Shown here: positions 33,977 to 43,231 of the stretch, one piece after another
How the letters are laid out: every line of letters begins with the position of its first letter
Position numbering within the stretch: position 1 is the stretch's first letter
Source of the DNA: Blautia_A aquisgranensis
GTDB taxonomy: Bacteria > Bacillota > Clostridia > Lachnospirales > Lachnospiraceae
Reading direction: 5' to 3'
NCBI RefSeq assembly: GCF_040096615.1
Contig: NZ_JBBMEJ010000010.1
Coordinates: 1-64,000, forward strand
Length of the DNA stretch: 64,000 nt
Position numbers and translations under genes: made by a program
Notes under the pieces: generated by a model
Seen by the model: only the letters and a program-made list of their open reading frames with translations
The model's database searches: none
Told to the model about the DNA's origin: nothing

Positions 33977-35942
33977 TTAAAGTCACCTCACTTAACGGTA
34001 AAGTAAATGTAAAAATACAGCCATGGGGCTTGTTATCTGTAAGCTGTAAGGTTCCCTCATGTGCCTCTATAATGGAATGACAGAGTGCCAGTCCAAGGCC
34101 AAGGCTCCGGTGGCTGTCTGCAACGGTGGTCTTACCGGTATAGAACATTTCAAAAATATGAGGTTTCATTTCATCTGCAATCCCAGCGCCATTATCCTCT
34201 ACCCGTAGTTGCGCCATGCCCTCCTGTTTGGAACCCCGGATGCAGATCACAGAACCAGGCGGAGTGTATTTAATGGCATTATCAATTAAGTTTACAAGTA
34301 CCTGTATAATTAACCGCACATCCATTCGTGCAAGGATAAGTTCCTCACAATCCACCGTTATTTTGTATGCATCATGCTTCCGGTTAATATGGCGCAGGGA
34401 CTCCGCGATCACTTCATCCAGCAGCTGGTCTGAAAATTTAAACTTCAGTCTGCCATCATTTAACCGGGTAATGGAAAGAAGATTTTCCACCACCCCGATC
34501 AGCCATTCCGAATCATCATAAATATCTGTGTAAATCTGCTGCCTGGTAGTTTCATCCAGACGGTCACCGCTATTTAGCAGCATGTCGGCATTACCGGAAA
34601 TGGAACAAAGCGGAGTACGAAGATCATGGGAAATTGCCCGAAGAAGATCTGCCCGGAGCTGTTCATTTTTTGCAAGGACCGCATTTTGTTCTTTTTCTAT
34701 GGCATTTTGTGAATTCTCCATTGCCAATGCGCACTCATTGATCACAGAAATCAAAATGCTGTATTCAAACGAATCAAGAGATTCCTTTCGTACTGGAATT
34801 CCGATTACACCGTAGACATGATCCCCGCTTCGGATTGCCAGGTACAAACATTTGGCATTTGGGAAATGATGGGTGGTTGCCCCTGCACGCTGACGGTTTT
34901 CATATACCCATCTGGCAATTTCCTGCTCTTTTGCAGTTAATAAATCTCCTGTATCCTGTGTTTCTCCTGTAAAAAACTGTCCTTCTGACAAAGTTCCATT
35001 TTCAACCACATATGCGGTAAGATTCCGGTTCAAAAGGCGAACCAGCTGGGTACAGGTAACATCCAGGATTTCTTTTTTTCCTTTTGCTTTTTGTAGCTGT
35101 CGGTCTGTATCAAACAAGATCTGCGTCCGAAAAGCAAGCTGGGCAGAAATCTTTGCATGTGCCTTTAACTTTGCAGCAAGTGCTCCTGTCAGCACAGAGG
35201 AAATCAGCATAATCAAAAAAGTCACTGGATATCCGACTGTATAGGTCTGAAAGGACATCCTTGGTTCTGTAAGAAAGAAACAGAACAGGAATACACTCAA
35301 AAAAGATCCTGCCACGCTGCAAAGATAACCATCTGTCACAATGGAAGTAAGCAATACACCCAGAATATATATGGTAACAATATTCGTATCCGTAAAGTTC
35401 AGTTTTTGGAACCAAAGACCGATCAGGGTACACACTGCAAAAATAAATACTGTCAGAAGACAATCCCTGGCAGACGGCCTTTGTGCATACCAGGTAAAAG
35501 GCTTTTTATAATATTTTCCGGTTTTGATTACATCTGGAATGATGTGAATATCAATTTCCGGAACAATTTCAATCAGTTTTTCTGTTAAGGACGATTTACT
35601 AAAAAAATGGTTGCGGCGCGCATTACTTTGTCCAATGACAATTTCGGTCACATTAGATAACCTGGCATATTCTGCAATCTGTACCGGCACACTTTCCCCA
35701 TGGGTCATCACAATTTCTGCGCCCAATTCTTCCGCATACCGGATGTGTTCATCTAGCTTTTCTTTATCTGTCCCATCCATATTTTTCCCGGTCTGTACAT
35801 ATAATGCGGTAAAACGTGCCTGCAAGGCACTTGCCATTTTGGCTGCTGTACTGACAATTTTTTCATTGGACGGAGCCGCTGACAGACAAACGAGAATGTG
35901 TTCCTCTGTTTTTGGCTCCATATGTTCTGGCTGCAATCTCAT
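33969..35942 (-). CDS. KdpD-like sensor kinase lacking the N-terminal KdpD domain
   Basis: A 657-residue kinase. Residues 10-130 are a universal-stress-protein fold (HILVCLSAAPSNEKIV ... VIGQSNARRNHFF), the second cytosolic module of KdpD. Four membrane helices follow (about 160-265), then a GAF-like domain (about 290-410), the phosphoacceptor His in RAISHDLRTPLCSI (near 445), N box (VNLIDNAIKYTPP) and GLGLALCHSI. The large N-terminal Walker-containing KdpD domain of about 210 residues is missing, so the protein is shorter than the usual about 890. It probably senses K+ or turgor and controls the operon with the KdpE-like partner. Confidence 0.88.
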   Translation of the reverse strand: MRLQPEHMEPKTEEHILVCLSAAPSNEKIVSTAAKMASALQARFTALYVQTGKNMDGTDKEKLDEHIRYAEELGAEIVMTHGESVPVQIAEYARLSNVTEIVIGQSNARRNHFFSKSSLTEKLIEIVPEIDIHIIPDVIKTGKYYKKPFTWYAQRPSARDCLLTVFIFAVCTLIGLWFQKLNFTDTNIVTIYILGVLLTSIVTDGYLCSVAGSFLSVFLFCFFLTEPRMSFQTYTVGYPVTFLIMLISSVLTGALAAKLKAHAKISAQLAFRTQILFDTDRQLQKAKGKKEILDVTCTQLVRLLNRNLTAYVVENGTLSEGQFFTGETQDTGDLLTAKEQEIARWVYENRQRAGATTHHFPNAKCLYLAIRSGDHVYGVIGIPVRKESLDSFEYSILISVINECALAMENSQNAIEKEQNAVLAKNEQLRADLLRAISHDLRTPLCSISGNADMLLNSGDRLDETTRQQIYTDIYDDSEWLIGVVENLLSITRLNDGRLKFKFSDQLLDEVIAESLRHINRKHDAYKITVDCEELILARMDVRLIIQVLVNLIDNAIKYTPPGSVICIRGSKQEGMAQLRVEDNGAGIADEMKPHIFEMFYTGKTTVADSHRSLGLGLALCHSIIEAHEGTLQLTDNKPHGCIFTFTLPLSEVTLNE

Positions 35943-36014
35943 TTTTTTCTGTTATCCTTTTTTTGTCTTTTTTCTGAACCATAGATTTCTCCCAAAGTTA
36001 CATTGTTCATTGTA

Positions 36015-36293
36015 TCACGCAACCGAGTCATGGTCAAAAATTTGTTTTTTATCTTTTCTGCGGTACAGAAAGATTTCTGCATCCTGATACTCCTTTTGGT
36101 ATTGATGGATTGCTTTTAATATTTCTTCATCAGACACCGTATTTAAAACCAAGACCTTTGCCATTTTGGGCTCTTCTTTTTTTATCTGGGACGTATCTGC
36201 TATTTCACCAAAAAAGCGGTCTGCCAGATTTACAAAATAACCACCAAAACAAAACAGGGCCAATACCGTAAGCACAAGTATTATATCTGCCAT
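36015..36293 (-). CDS. Small membrane protein of the potassium operon
   Basis: A 92-residue protein: one N-terminal membrane helix (MADIILVLTVLALFCFGGYFV) and a charged cytosolic tail of about 65 residues (KKEEPKMAKVLVLNTVSDEEILKAIHQYQK). The ATG at 36293 has GGGGTG before it and is preferred to the GTG 9 bp upstream. It sits between trkA and the kinase gene. Role unknown; a regulatory subunit is a guess from position. Confidence 0.75.
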   Translation of the reverse strand: MADIILVLTVLALFCFGGYFVNLADRFFGEIADTSQIKKEEPKMAKVLVLNTVSDEEILKAIHQYQKEYQDAEIFLYRRKDKKQIFDHDSVA

Positions 36294-36338
36294 ATCAAAC
36301 ACCCCGATTCTTATCTCAACTTCATATCTACAGTAAGC

Positions 36339-36986
36339 TCAAACACGGAAGCATTTTTGCAGTTCTTTATATTCCCCCAGCACCAGCAGCTTCATATTTT
36401 CTGAAAGATAAGTATCCGGAGAAATGGCGATACTAAAATCTTCTTCGTTTTTTACCGCAAGGATATTAATGTTATACCTCTTTCTGATATCCAGCTCTTC
36501 CACCGTTTTTCCTGTCCATTCTTCCGGAACCCCCACTTCAAAAATGGCATGGGAGGCATCCACTTCCATATAATCCAGGATATGATCGTCCGTATAACGA
36601 ATGGATGCCCATTTTGCCACCTGCTTTTCCGGATATACAACTTTATCTGCCCCGTTGCGCAGCAGAAATTTTTCCTGAACATCACGCTCTGCCCTGGATA
36701 TGACAAGCTTTGCACCCAACTCTTTTAATAAAGAAGTAGTTTCCAGGGAATTTTGGAAGTTTCCGCCAATAGTTACAAAGCAGATATCGTAATTTCCAAT
36801 TCCAAGGGATCTTAAAAATTCTGCATTCGTGCTGTCCCCGATCTGGGCATTGGTTACAAAGGGAAGTGCCTTATCCACACGTTCCTCATTCCAGTCGACG
36901 GCCATAATTTCATGTCCCATCTGACTAAGCTGCATGGCAATGTGTCTTCCAAATCTGCCAAGACCAATTAACAATACATTTTTCAT
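36339..36986 (-). CDS. trkA: Potassium uptake regulatory subunit TrkA/KtrA
   Basis: A 215-residue RCK protein: Rossmann-type RCK_N domain with the nucleotide loop LIGLGRFGRHIA, acidic residue at the end of strand 2 (MAVDWNEERVD), and an RCK_C domain (about 140-215). A single RCK unit matches KtrA size; it forms octamers binding NAD(H)/ATP or c-di-AMP that gate the TrkH/KtrB channel encoded 13 bp upstream. Confidence 0.92.
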   Translation of the reverse strand: MKNVLLIGLGRFGRHIAMQLSQMGHEIMAVDWNEERVDKALPFVTNAQIGDSTNAEFLRSLGIGNYDICFVTIGGNFQNSLETTSLLKELGAKLVISRAERDVQEKFLLRNGADKVVYPEKQVAKWASIRYTDDHILDYMEVDASHAIFEVGVPEEWTGKTVEELDIRKRYNINILAVKNEEDFSIAISPDTYLSENMKLLVLGEYKELQKCFRV

Positions 36987-36999
36987 AAGTCATTTTCTC

Positions 37000-38337
37000 C
37001 TATCCAACTGTAATTTTTTCCAGAGGCAATTTTGCGTTTCCTTTATTCCGGCCCTGATATACGGCATAAATTAATGTCAGCCCGCCTACACGCCCCAGAT
37101 ACATAAGCAGAACCAGGATCATCCTTGAAAATAAATGAAGACCTGGTGTAATTCCAAGTGTCAATCCTACCGTTCCTGCTGCGGAGGCTGCTTCAAAAAG
37201 GCAATCCAGAAGCGGAAGTCCTTCCCTGACACTGATTGCGATTCCTCCGCAGAAAAAAAGCACGAAGTAAAGCATCGCTATCGTTGCTGCATTTTTAATT
37301 ACATGATACTCCAATCTTCTGCCAAAAGCCCCTGCACTCTCCTGATTACGAAAAGTTGCCACTGCATTTAAAAGCAACACTGTGAAAGTAGTTGTTTTTA
37401 TTCCACCGGCTGTGGAGCCTGGGGAACCGCCAACCAGCATAAGCAGGATCATAACCGCTTTGGAAGCTTCTGTCATATCCGATATCTCAACGGTATTAAA
37501 ACCCGCGGTTCTGGTAGTCACAGACTGGAAAAAAGAAGCCAGTAATCTTTTTCCTATGGTTAGGTTTTTAAAATCACAGAAAAAGAAAAAAATAGCCGGC
37601 AACAGAATCAGACCTGCTGTGGTCATAAGAATCAGCTTGCTTTGCAGCCGGTATCGTCTAAAGTTCCATTTATTCGTATAAATATCATCCCAGGTCAGAA
37701 ATCCTATTCCACCAATGACAATTAAAAGCATGATCACAAGATTTACTACTGGATTCCAGGCATAATTTACAAGTGAGGAAAATTTATGGCTGGCTGTCCC
37801 CAAAAGGTCAAATCCGGCATTGCAAAAGGCTGATATTGAATGAAAAACTGCCATCCAGATCCCTTTTCGACCATAATCATGAAAAAAAACTGGAAAAAGC
37901 ATGACTGCGCCGACTGCTTCAATCAGAAAAGTGCCTTTAAGGATAAATCTGGTCAGTCGTACGATACCGCCAACCTTTGGTGCTGAAATGGCATCCTGGA
38001 GTGTACTTCGCTGCATCAGAGATATCTTTTTACCGGAAAGTAGAGAAACTGATGCGGCAACCGTCACCACACCAAGTCCTCCAATTTGTATTAAAAGCAA
38101 AATAATCGTCTGACCCGCAACTGACCAATAACTGCCAGTATCCTTTAGAATCAGTCCTGTCACGCAGACTGCCGAGGTTGCCGTAAAAAGAGCCTCATCA
38201 AAGGGTGTGAACAGACCTTCTTCCGAAGAAACCGGCAGCATTAGCAATAGTGTTCCTATAAGTATGACTCCTGCAAATCCTAGAATAATTACTTGAAATG
38301 ATGTCAAATGTTTTTTCCTGCGTTTATTTTCAAGCAT
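37000..38337 (-). CDS. trkH: Potassium uptake channel subunit TrkH/KtrB
   Basis: A 445-residue membrane protein of the TrkH/KtrB family with four M1-P-M2 repeats. Selectivity-loop glycines are seen in TATSAVCVTGL, SISAFCNAGFD, SVTTRTAGFNTV and SAAGTVGLTLG. GGGAG precedes the ATG. First gene of the operon with trkA, the small membrane protein and the KdpDE-like pair, so it is the likely K+ importer under their control. Confidence 0.92.
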   Translation of the reverse strand: MLENKRRKKHLTSFQVIILGFAGVILIGTLLLMLPVSSEEGLFTPFDEALFTATSAVCVTGLILKDTGSYWSVAGQTIILLLIQIGGLGVVTVAASVSLLSGKKISLMQRSTLQDAISAPKVGGIVRLTRFILKGTFLIEAVGAVMLFPVFFHDYGRKGIWMAVFHSISAFCNAGFDLLGTASHKFSSLVNYAWNPVVNLVIMLLIVIGGIGFLTWDDIYTNKWNFRRYRLQSKLILMTTAGLILLPAIFFFFCDFKNLTIGKRLLASFFQSVTTRTAGFNTVEISDMTEASKAVMILLMLVGGSPGSTAGGIKTTTFTVLLLNAVATFRNQESAGAFGRRLEYHVIKNAATIAMLYFVLFFCGGIAISVREGLPLLDCLFEAASAAGTVGLTLGITPGLHLFSRMILVLLMYLGRVGGLTLIYAVYQGRNKGNAKLPLEKITVG

Positions 38338-38436
38338 AAGAACTCAACTCCCTATTAATCACTTTCCTAGCATTTCCTTAACGTTGCTTTTTATTATATC
38401 TGTCTGCTTCATAAGATGGTATAAAAGTATCTGATT

Positions 38437-38452
38437 TTGTATTAAGATTGTA
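38437..38452 (-). promoter_or_regulatory. Putative regulator repeats before the potassium operon
   Basis: TTGTA occurs at 38437-38441 and 38448-38452 (plus-strand reading), an 11-bp period as used by OmpR/KdpE-type regulators, about 100 bp upstream of the trkH start. Inferred site for the KdpE-like protein. Confidence 0.4.
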
Positions 38453-38463
38453 TAAAGAAATAA

Positions 38464-38511
38464 AACAGACAGAAAAGAAACTGTGAAATCACAATTTCTT
38501 TTCTGCCTGTT
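38464..38511 (-). terminator. Terminator after the lipoprotein pseudogene
   Basis: Minus strand: a long stem (AACAGGCAGAAAAGAAA against TTTCTTTTCTGTCTGTT) followed by TTTTATTTC. It insulates the potassium operon from the relics upstream. Confidence 0.65.
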
Positions 38512-38607
38512 AAAAAGGAATCTGGTCTTTACCGTTCTATTTAATCCGTTGTAAAGCGAAAAACTAATTGCTCTTTGTAATGTACGATTCTAAGTATCTG
38601 TTTCATA

Positions 38608-38930
38608 TCAGTAGCCCAGGTCGCGGTTGATAATGCTTCCATCTACCGTATTAATGGTAAGAAAACTTCAAGTAGGATTATCCGTGGTGTCGGAATAGGT
38701 TTGACCATCATTTTTTCATAGGTTTCCATAATTTCAGAAAATGGAAGCAAGCTTAGTTTGTCTATTTTAGTTTCTCCAATCGTATAAGGATTGGAATAGT
38801 ACATGCTTACGATTCCATCTTTATCTACATAGAAATAAAGATGTTCATAAGACCAGGTCTACATGGTGCTGTCCATATCTTCCAAGGCCTCGCAATCATC
38901 AATTGTGACCGTGATTGGAACCCCCGTTTA
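38608..38930 (-). pseudogene. Broken second copy of the ABC-system lipoprotein
   Basis: The fragment reads GVPITVTIDDCEALEDMDSTM, stop, TWSYEHLYFYVDKDGI, SMYYSNPYTIGETK, FSEIMETYEKMM; then, after a deletion of about 75 codons, YSDTTDNPT, stop, SFLTINTVDGSIINRDLGY. Each piece aligns with the lipoprotein at 20292-21776, in order. It has two premature stops and is fused at 38930 to the GH3 fragment. It is therefore the relic of a paralogous ABC-system gene. Confidence 0.85.
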
Positions 38931-40019
38931 GCTTCTCTTTCGTTGCTGTTATAACGAATGACTTCCTTTCCGGTGTGTTTTCCTGTATTTGTCACAATTG
39001 CTTCTACTTCTGCCACAATGGTATCCAATGTTTCTGGCGTCTCACACTTTGACGACTTGTACTCACAGGCAAATTTGGAGAATGTGTCAAAGTAACGGTA
39101 CCCTACATACAGACCTTCTTCGTAAACAGTGTTGATGTATTTCTCACAGCCTCCATTAATTCGTGTTTCCACTGACTCCGGTTGATAAAAGTTCGCAGAA
39201 GATGGGATTTCTTCCCATGTAAGACTCCACGTATCCGGGAGTTTTCCAGATGGGTTCACCGTTCCTTCCAGAATCTCCGCAACTGCTCTTCCCCCATTCA
39301 TACCACACAGTCCGGTCCACAGAACCGCTTTGATTCCATATTTTTCTACGCAACGCACATCCATTGGGTAACCACTGTTGATCAGAAGAACTGTATTTTC
39401 AAATGTCTCACTCACCTGACGGAGCAGATTATCTTCCTCATCTGTCAGATAGAATTCTCCCTTCACTGCCAGATTATCAAAGTTTTCACTGGTTCCTCTG
39501 GTAATCGCAATGACAGCAGTCTCTGACCATTTCTTTGCGCGTGTTAGGATATCTTCCTCCGGAATGTTATCTGTTGCCGTCCGATAAATTGTCTTCAGCT
39601 CTTCATTCATCTGAATAGAACTATACTTTTCAATTCCATCAAAAAGACGAATCATATATCTCGGATTAATTCTTCCTGCCCCTGAACATCCCACACGGAA
39701 CTTGGCAAATCCACTTCCGAATACGTTTATCTTTGCATTTTCTCCAAGCGGAAGTATATTCCCTTCATTCTTTAAAAGAACAATTCCTTCTCTTGCTACT
39801 TCCAGTGTCACTTCGTCCCGCTCCTGGTGCTCTGGATCGATTTGACTTTTAGGAAGCGTATGAATCTTAAACTCCATTGGTTTCATCACATTTCCGTCCA
39901 CATCCTCTACACCCTCGATGTGAAGCATATACTCTTTCTCATATTCTGTCAGATATGGCTGGACACAGATACCGGTTACCATCGCTCTATGTGGTCCAAG
40001 CTGACAGATTCCGCTAATA
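38931..40019 (-). pseudogene. GH3 beta-glucosidase fragment
   Basis: About 360 codons of a glycoside hydrolase family 3 protein: the alpha/beta sandwich domain (EVAREGIVLLKNEGNILPLGENAKINVFGSG in parts, VLLINSGYPMDVR, WTGLCGMNGGRAVAEILEGTVNPSGKLPDTW in parts) and the start of the C-terminal Ig-like domain (VTNTGKHTGKEV). The catalytic barrel is absent and there is no proper start codon, though GGAGG occurs just upstream. It is truncated at 38931 by fusion with the lipoprotein relic. Members hydrolyse beta-glucosides; this one cannot. Confidence 0.75.
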
Positions 40020-40045
40020 ATCTTAAGTCCTCCTTCCTCTCTTTC

Positions 40046-40186
40046 TTAATTGGCACTATTCTGATTCAGTGCATTTACAACTGCTTCATACATTGGTCTC
40101 GCCTCCGGTGCGGCTCCAAGAAGCTCAGCCAGTGTCATTCCATATGCGAACTGAATCATAGGTCCTTCAAGCATTCCCGGTGACAT
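40046..40186 (-). pseudogene. Short C-terminal coding fragment
   Basis: A 46-codon frame (MSPGMLEGPMIQFAYGMTLA ... NALNQNSAN) ending in TAA, in the same frame as the GH3 fragment that follows. It looks like the end of a larger protein, possibly another glycoside hydrolase of the same locus. Not identified. Confidence 0.3.
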
Positions 40187-40311
40187 TTTGTTCGTTATAT
40201 ACGAAAATGTCTTTCTGCAAGAACAAAGAAAGACGCGTACTTATACTATTGTATTGCATAAAAAACATTATGTGATAAAAAATATTATAACAAAACAGTA
40301 TGAAATTGTCA

Positions 40312-43200
40312 TCACATATGGCAATCCGTTTCATCTGTCATCTTCTTTCCCCAGACTTCCGCCAATGTCGAGAGCAGTTTATCAACCTGGATTGGCTTCA
40401 CGATATGACCATTCATTCCGGCTGCAAAAGCATCTCTCTTATCTTCTTCAAATGCATTTGCTGTCATTGCAACGATCGGTATGCATGCTTTATCCTTATC
40501 TGGCAGGCGTCGGATTACCTGTGTTGCTTTATAACCGTTCATTTTCGGCATCTGAATATCCATTAGGATCATATCATATGTGCCTGCCGGCATTTTTTCT
40601 ATCTTATTTACACACTGAATGCCATCCTCCACACGCTCTGTCTTAAGACCGTCACGTTCAAGTATTGCCTCAGCAATCTCTGCATTCAGATCATTATCCT
40701 CTGCCAGGAGGATTTTCCTGTCTTTAAGGATTTCACTATATGTTTCTGGATTTTCAGCATAATTTTTTACATAATAGTTTTCATCCGCTATCTTATGTTT
40801 CAGTGTAACTGTAAAAGTACTGCCCTTTCCAAGCTCACTCTCTACATCTATTGTTCCACCAAGCAGTTCAACATATTTCTTGACAATTGACATTCCCAGT
40901 CCGGTTCCTGCAATTTTGCTCTTTGTAGTATTCCGCTCACGCGTGAATGCCTCAAAAATATTTGTCAGATACTCCTGACTCATACCAATTCCTGTATCAC
41001 TCACCCTGGTCCTCACCATCATATATCCAGGCTCATTGCATGGTAATTCATCTACGTTTATCATAACAGAACCACCGGATGGAGTATACTTCATGGCATT
41101 ACTCAGAATATTAACAAATATTTCTTTTATCTTTGTAGCATCTGTCAATATGTGCTCATGTTCTACATTTATCGTATAATGAAGTGCAATATTCTTTTTC
41201 TTTGCTTCATCATCAAATATTTCAAATAAGGTCTGCCAGATATCTTCAATCATGCCATAGTTCTCATCAATCTCCATTCTTCCACTTTCAATCCGAGCCA
41301 TATCAAGTACATTATTTATGATTGACAGAAGAAGATTTCCTGACTGCTGCATTTTTTTTAAGTATTCTGAAGTTTCAGGCAAATCCTTTTCTTTCAGTTC
41401 ATCCTCCATAAGCTGTGCATATCCCAAAATCGCATTCATAGGAGTACGGATGTCATGGGACATATTGTTAAGGAAACGGGTCTTTGCGAAACTGGCATCT
41501 TTTGCTTTTTTCAGAGCGATTTCCAATTTGTCATTAAGCTTTTGTGTATCATTTGCAGCAAGCTTTGCGGCAGCTTCTGCTTTTCTTGCCTTCCGTAAAA
41601 GTACCAGGATAATGCCAATGATGACAAGTGACAAAAATCCTGCCGTGACAATAAAAGCAAGCATATTGTCATTTATAAAATCCAAAAATGTAACCTTATC
41701 TGGTGTACTGTCATAGATAGCAAGTGCACTTGTAAGCATATCAGATGGCATAGCCTTTAAGGTTTTATTCAGTATTGATAAAAGGCTTCCTTCTCCGCCT
41801 CTTACTGCAAAGCATGCCTCCATTGTTTTTGTAAGTGGAAAACTCTTGAAATTTTGTCTGTTATCATATATCAGCGCCTGGCTTGCTCCCATGAGAAAAC
41901 AGTCTGCTTTTTCCTGTATGACCATATCTGCAGCATCGTCAAGCGAATCACAATCTACAATCTTCCATTGGGGATAATTAAATGCAATATGCTGTTTTAA
42001 AGCATATTTTTCCTTTGGCACAGCTACAGTATACGCCTTATTCTCGTCAAAATTTTTCTCATCAGTTACCGCCATCAGGCTATAGGTCCAGGCTGTGTTT
42101 GTAAGTGCATAGCCATTTTTTTCTGCAAAATATGGATTCCTGCCGGCATAAAAAATCATGTCAATCTCACGATTCTGCAACGCCTGAATTATTTCATCAT
42201 AATTATCATATGCCTGTATATTAAATTCCAGTGTCTGATTTCCCAGACAATCTTTGGCATAGGAGATATATTCCGCCAGCATACCGGTAAGTTTTCCAGT
42301 CTCTTTATCCATGGAAAAGATTGCCGGATCATTGTTCAAAAATCCTATCTGGATACCTCCATGCTCTTCCACCCAGACCTTTTCTTTACCTGTAAGTACC
42401 TGAATATAATCAAGCGTAAAATACTTCTTATACAGATCTACTTTAAAAAAAGGACTATCCTGATCAAGCTGACGCATAGCATAGTCCAGCTTCGTCTTGA
42501 TATCGCTGCGTCCTTTATTTATTGCAAAATATATGCCAGATTTACCAATCGTGGTAACGGATGATATTCCCTGTTCAGACCAGATAGATTCCTCCAGAGA
42601 TACAAAACAGTCGATCTCATGATTTGCTAATTTCTTTTCGACATCATCATTATTATTCACATTTACATGTTCTGTATGTATGCCATTCTTATTTTCCCAT
42701 TCTGTCAGCATGATTTCAGGTTCTGTGCCTAAGAGCACGCCTACACGTTTTCCATCCAGCGACTTAAAATCAGAGGTTTCAATATCCATATCCGATAAAT
42801 CAGCATAAAGGATATATTTTTCCTCACCCATCGGTTCATCCGGGAAAAGCATCTTTTGTGCACGTTCATCGGTGTAAGAGATATCACCCATGATATCAAT
42901 CTCACCATTTTCAAGCTTATCAAAACAGTTGGACCAGTCACATTTCACATACTCGAATTTCCATCCGGTATAACCTGCCAGAGCCTGCATGAGCTCGTAT
43001 CCATAACCCCGTCTGACACCATTTTTGTCGACATAATTGAAGGTATCCTCAAACGACCCGATACGGATGGTCTGTGGCTGTTGTTTTTCATCATTATTCG
43101 TCTCAGCAGCCTGGCAGTGTACTGATAACATCACCCACATTCCCAGGATTACAAATATAGCTGTGCATAATACAGCTAAGTTTTTTTTACTTTTATTCAT
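40312..43200 (-). CDS. Hybrid histidine kinase with two solute-binding sensor domains
   Basis: A 962-residue membrane kinase. A signal/anchor helix (12-30) is followed by two tandem SBP_bac_3-type domains outside the cell (about 45-265 and 275-505; FEDTFNYVDKNGVRRGYGYELMQALA in parts opens the first). A membrane helix at about 515-537 leads to a coiled coil, HisKA (NNMSHDIRTPMNAI), HATPase (NILSNAMKYTPSG, GTGLGMSIVKKY) and a C-terminal receiver (LAEDNDLNAEIAE, phosphoacceptor in MILMDIQMPKMNG). The sensor domains are the amino-acid/opine-binding type seen in BvgS/EvgS. Last gene of the riboswitch-led operon. Confidence 0.9.
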   Translation of the reverse strand: MNKSKKNLAVLCTAIFVILGMWVMLSVHCQAAETNNDEKQQPQTIRIGSFEDTFNYVDKNGVRRGYGYELMQALAGYTGWKFEYVKCDWSNCFDKLENGEIDIMGDISYTDERAQKMLFPDEPMGEEKYILYADLSDMDIETSDFKSLDGKRVGVLLGTEPEIMLTEWENKNGIHTEHVNVNNNDDVEKKLANHEIDCFVSLEESIWSEQGISSVTTIGKSGIYFAINKGRSDIKTKLDYAMRQLDQDSPFFKVDLYKKYFTLDYIQVLTGKEKVWVEEHGGIQIGFLNNDPAIFSMDKETGKLTGMLAEYISYAKDCLGNQTLEFNIQAYDNYDEIIQALQNREIDMIFYAGRNPYFAEKNGYALTNTAWTYSLMAVTDEKNFDENKAYTVAVPKEKYALKQHIAFNYPQWKIVDCDSLDDAADMVIQEKADCFLMGASQALIYDNRQNFKSFPLTKTMEACFAVRGGEGSLLSILNKTLKAMPSDMLTSALAIYDSTPDKVTFLDFINDNMLAFIVTAGFLSLVIIGIILVLLRKARKAEAAAKLAANDTQKLNDKLEIALKKAKDASFAKTRFLNNMSHDIRTPMNAILGYAQLMEDELKEKDLPETSEYLKKMQQSGNLLLSIINNVLDMARIESGRMEIDENYGMIEDIWQTLFEIFDDEAKKKNIALHYTINVEHEHILTDATKIKEIFVNILSNAMKYTPSGGSVMINVDELPCNEPGYMMVRTRVSDTGIGMSQEYLTNIFEAFTRERNTTKSKIAGTGLGMSIVKKYVELLGGTIDVESELGKGSTFTVTLKHKIADENYYVKNYAENPETYSEILKDRKILLAEDNDLNAEIAEAILERDGLKTERVEDGIQCVNKIEKMPAGTYDMILMDIQMPKMNGYKATQVIRRLPDKDKACIPIVAMTANAFEEDKRDAFAAGMNGHIVKPIQVDKLLSTLAEVWGKKMTDETDCHM

Positions 43201-43231
43201 TCTTCTATTTCCTTTATTTATGTGGCTTTTC

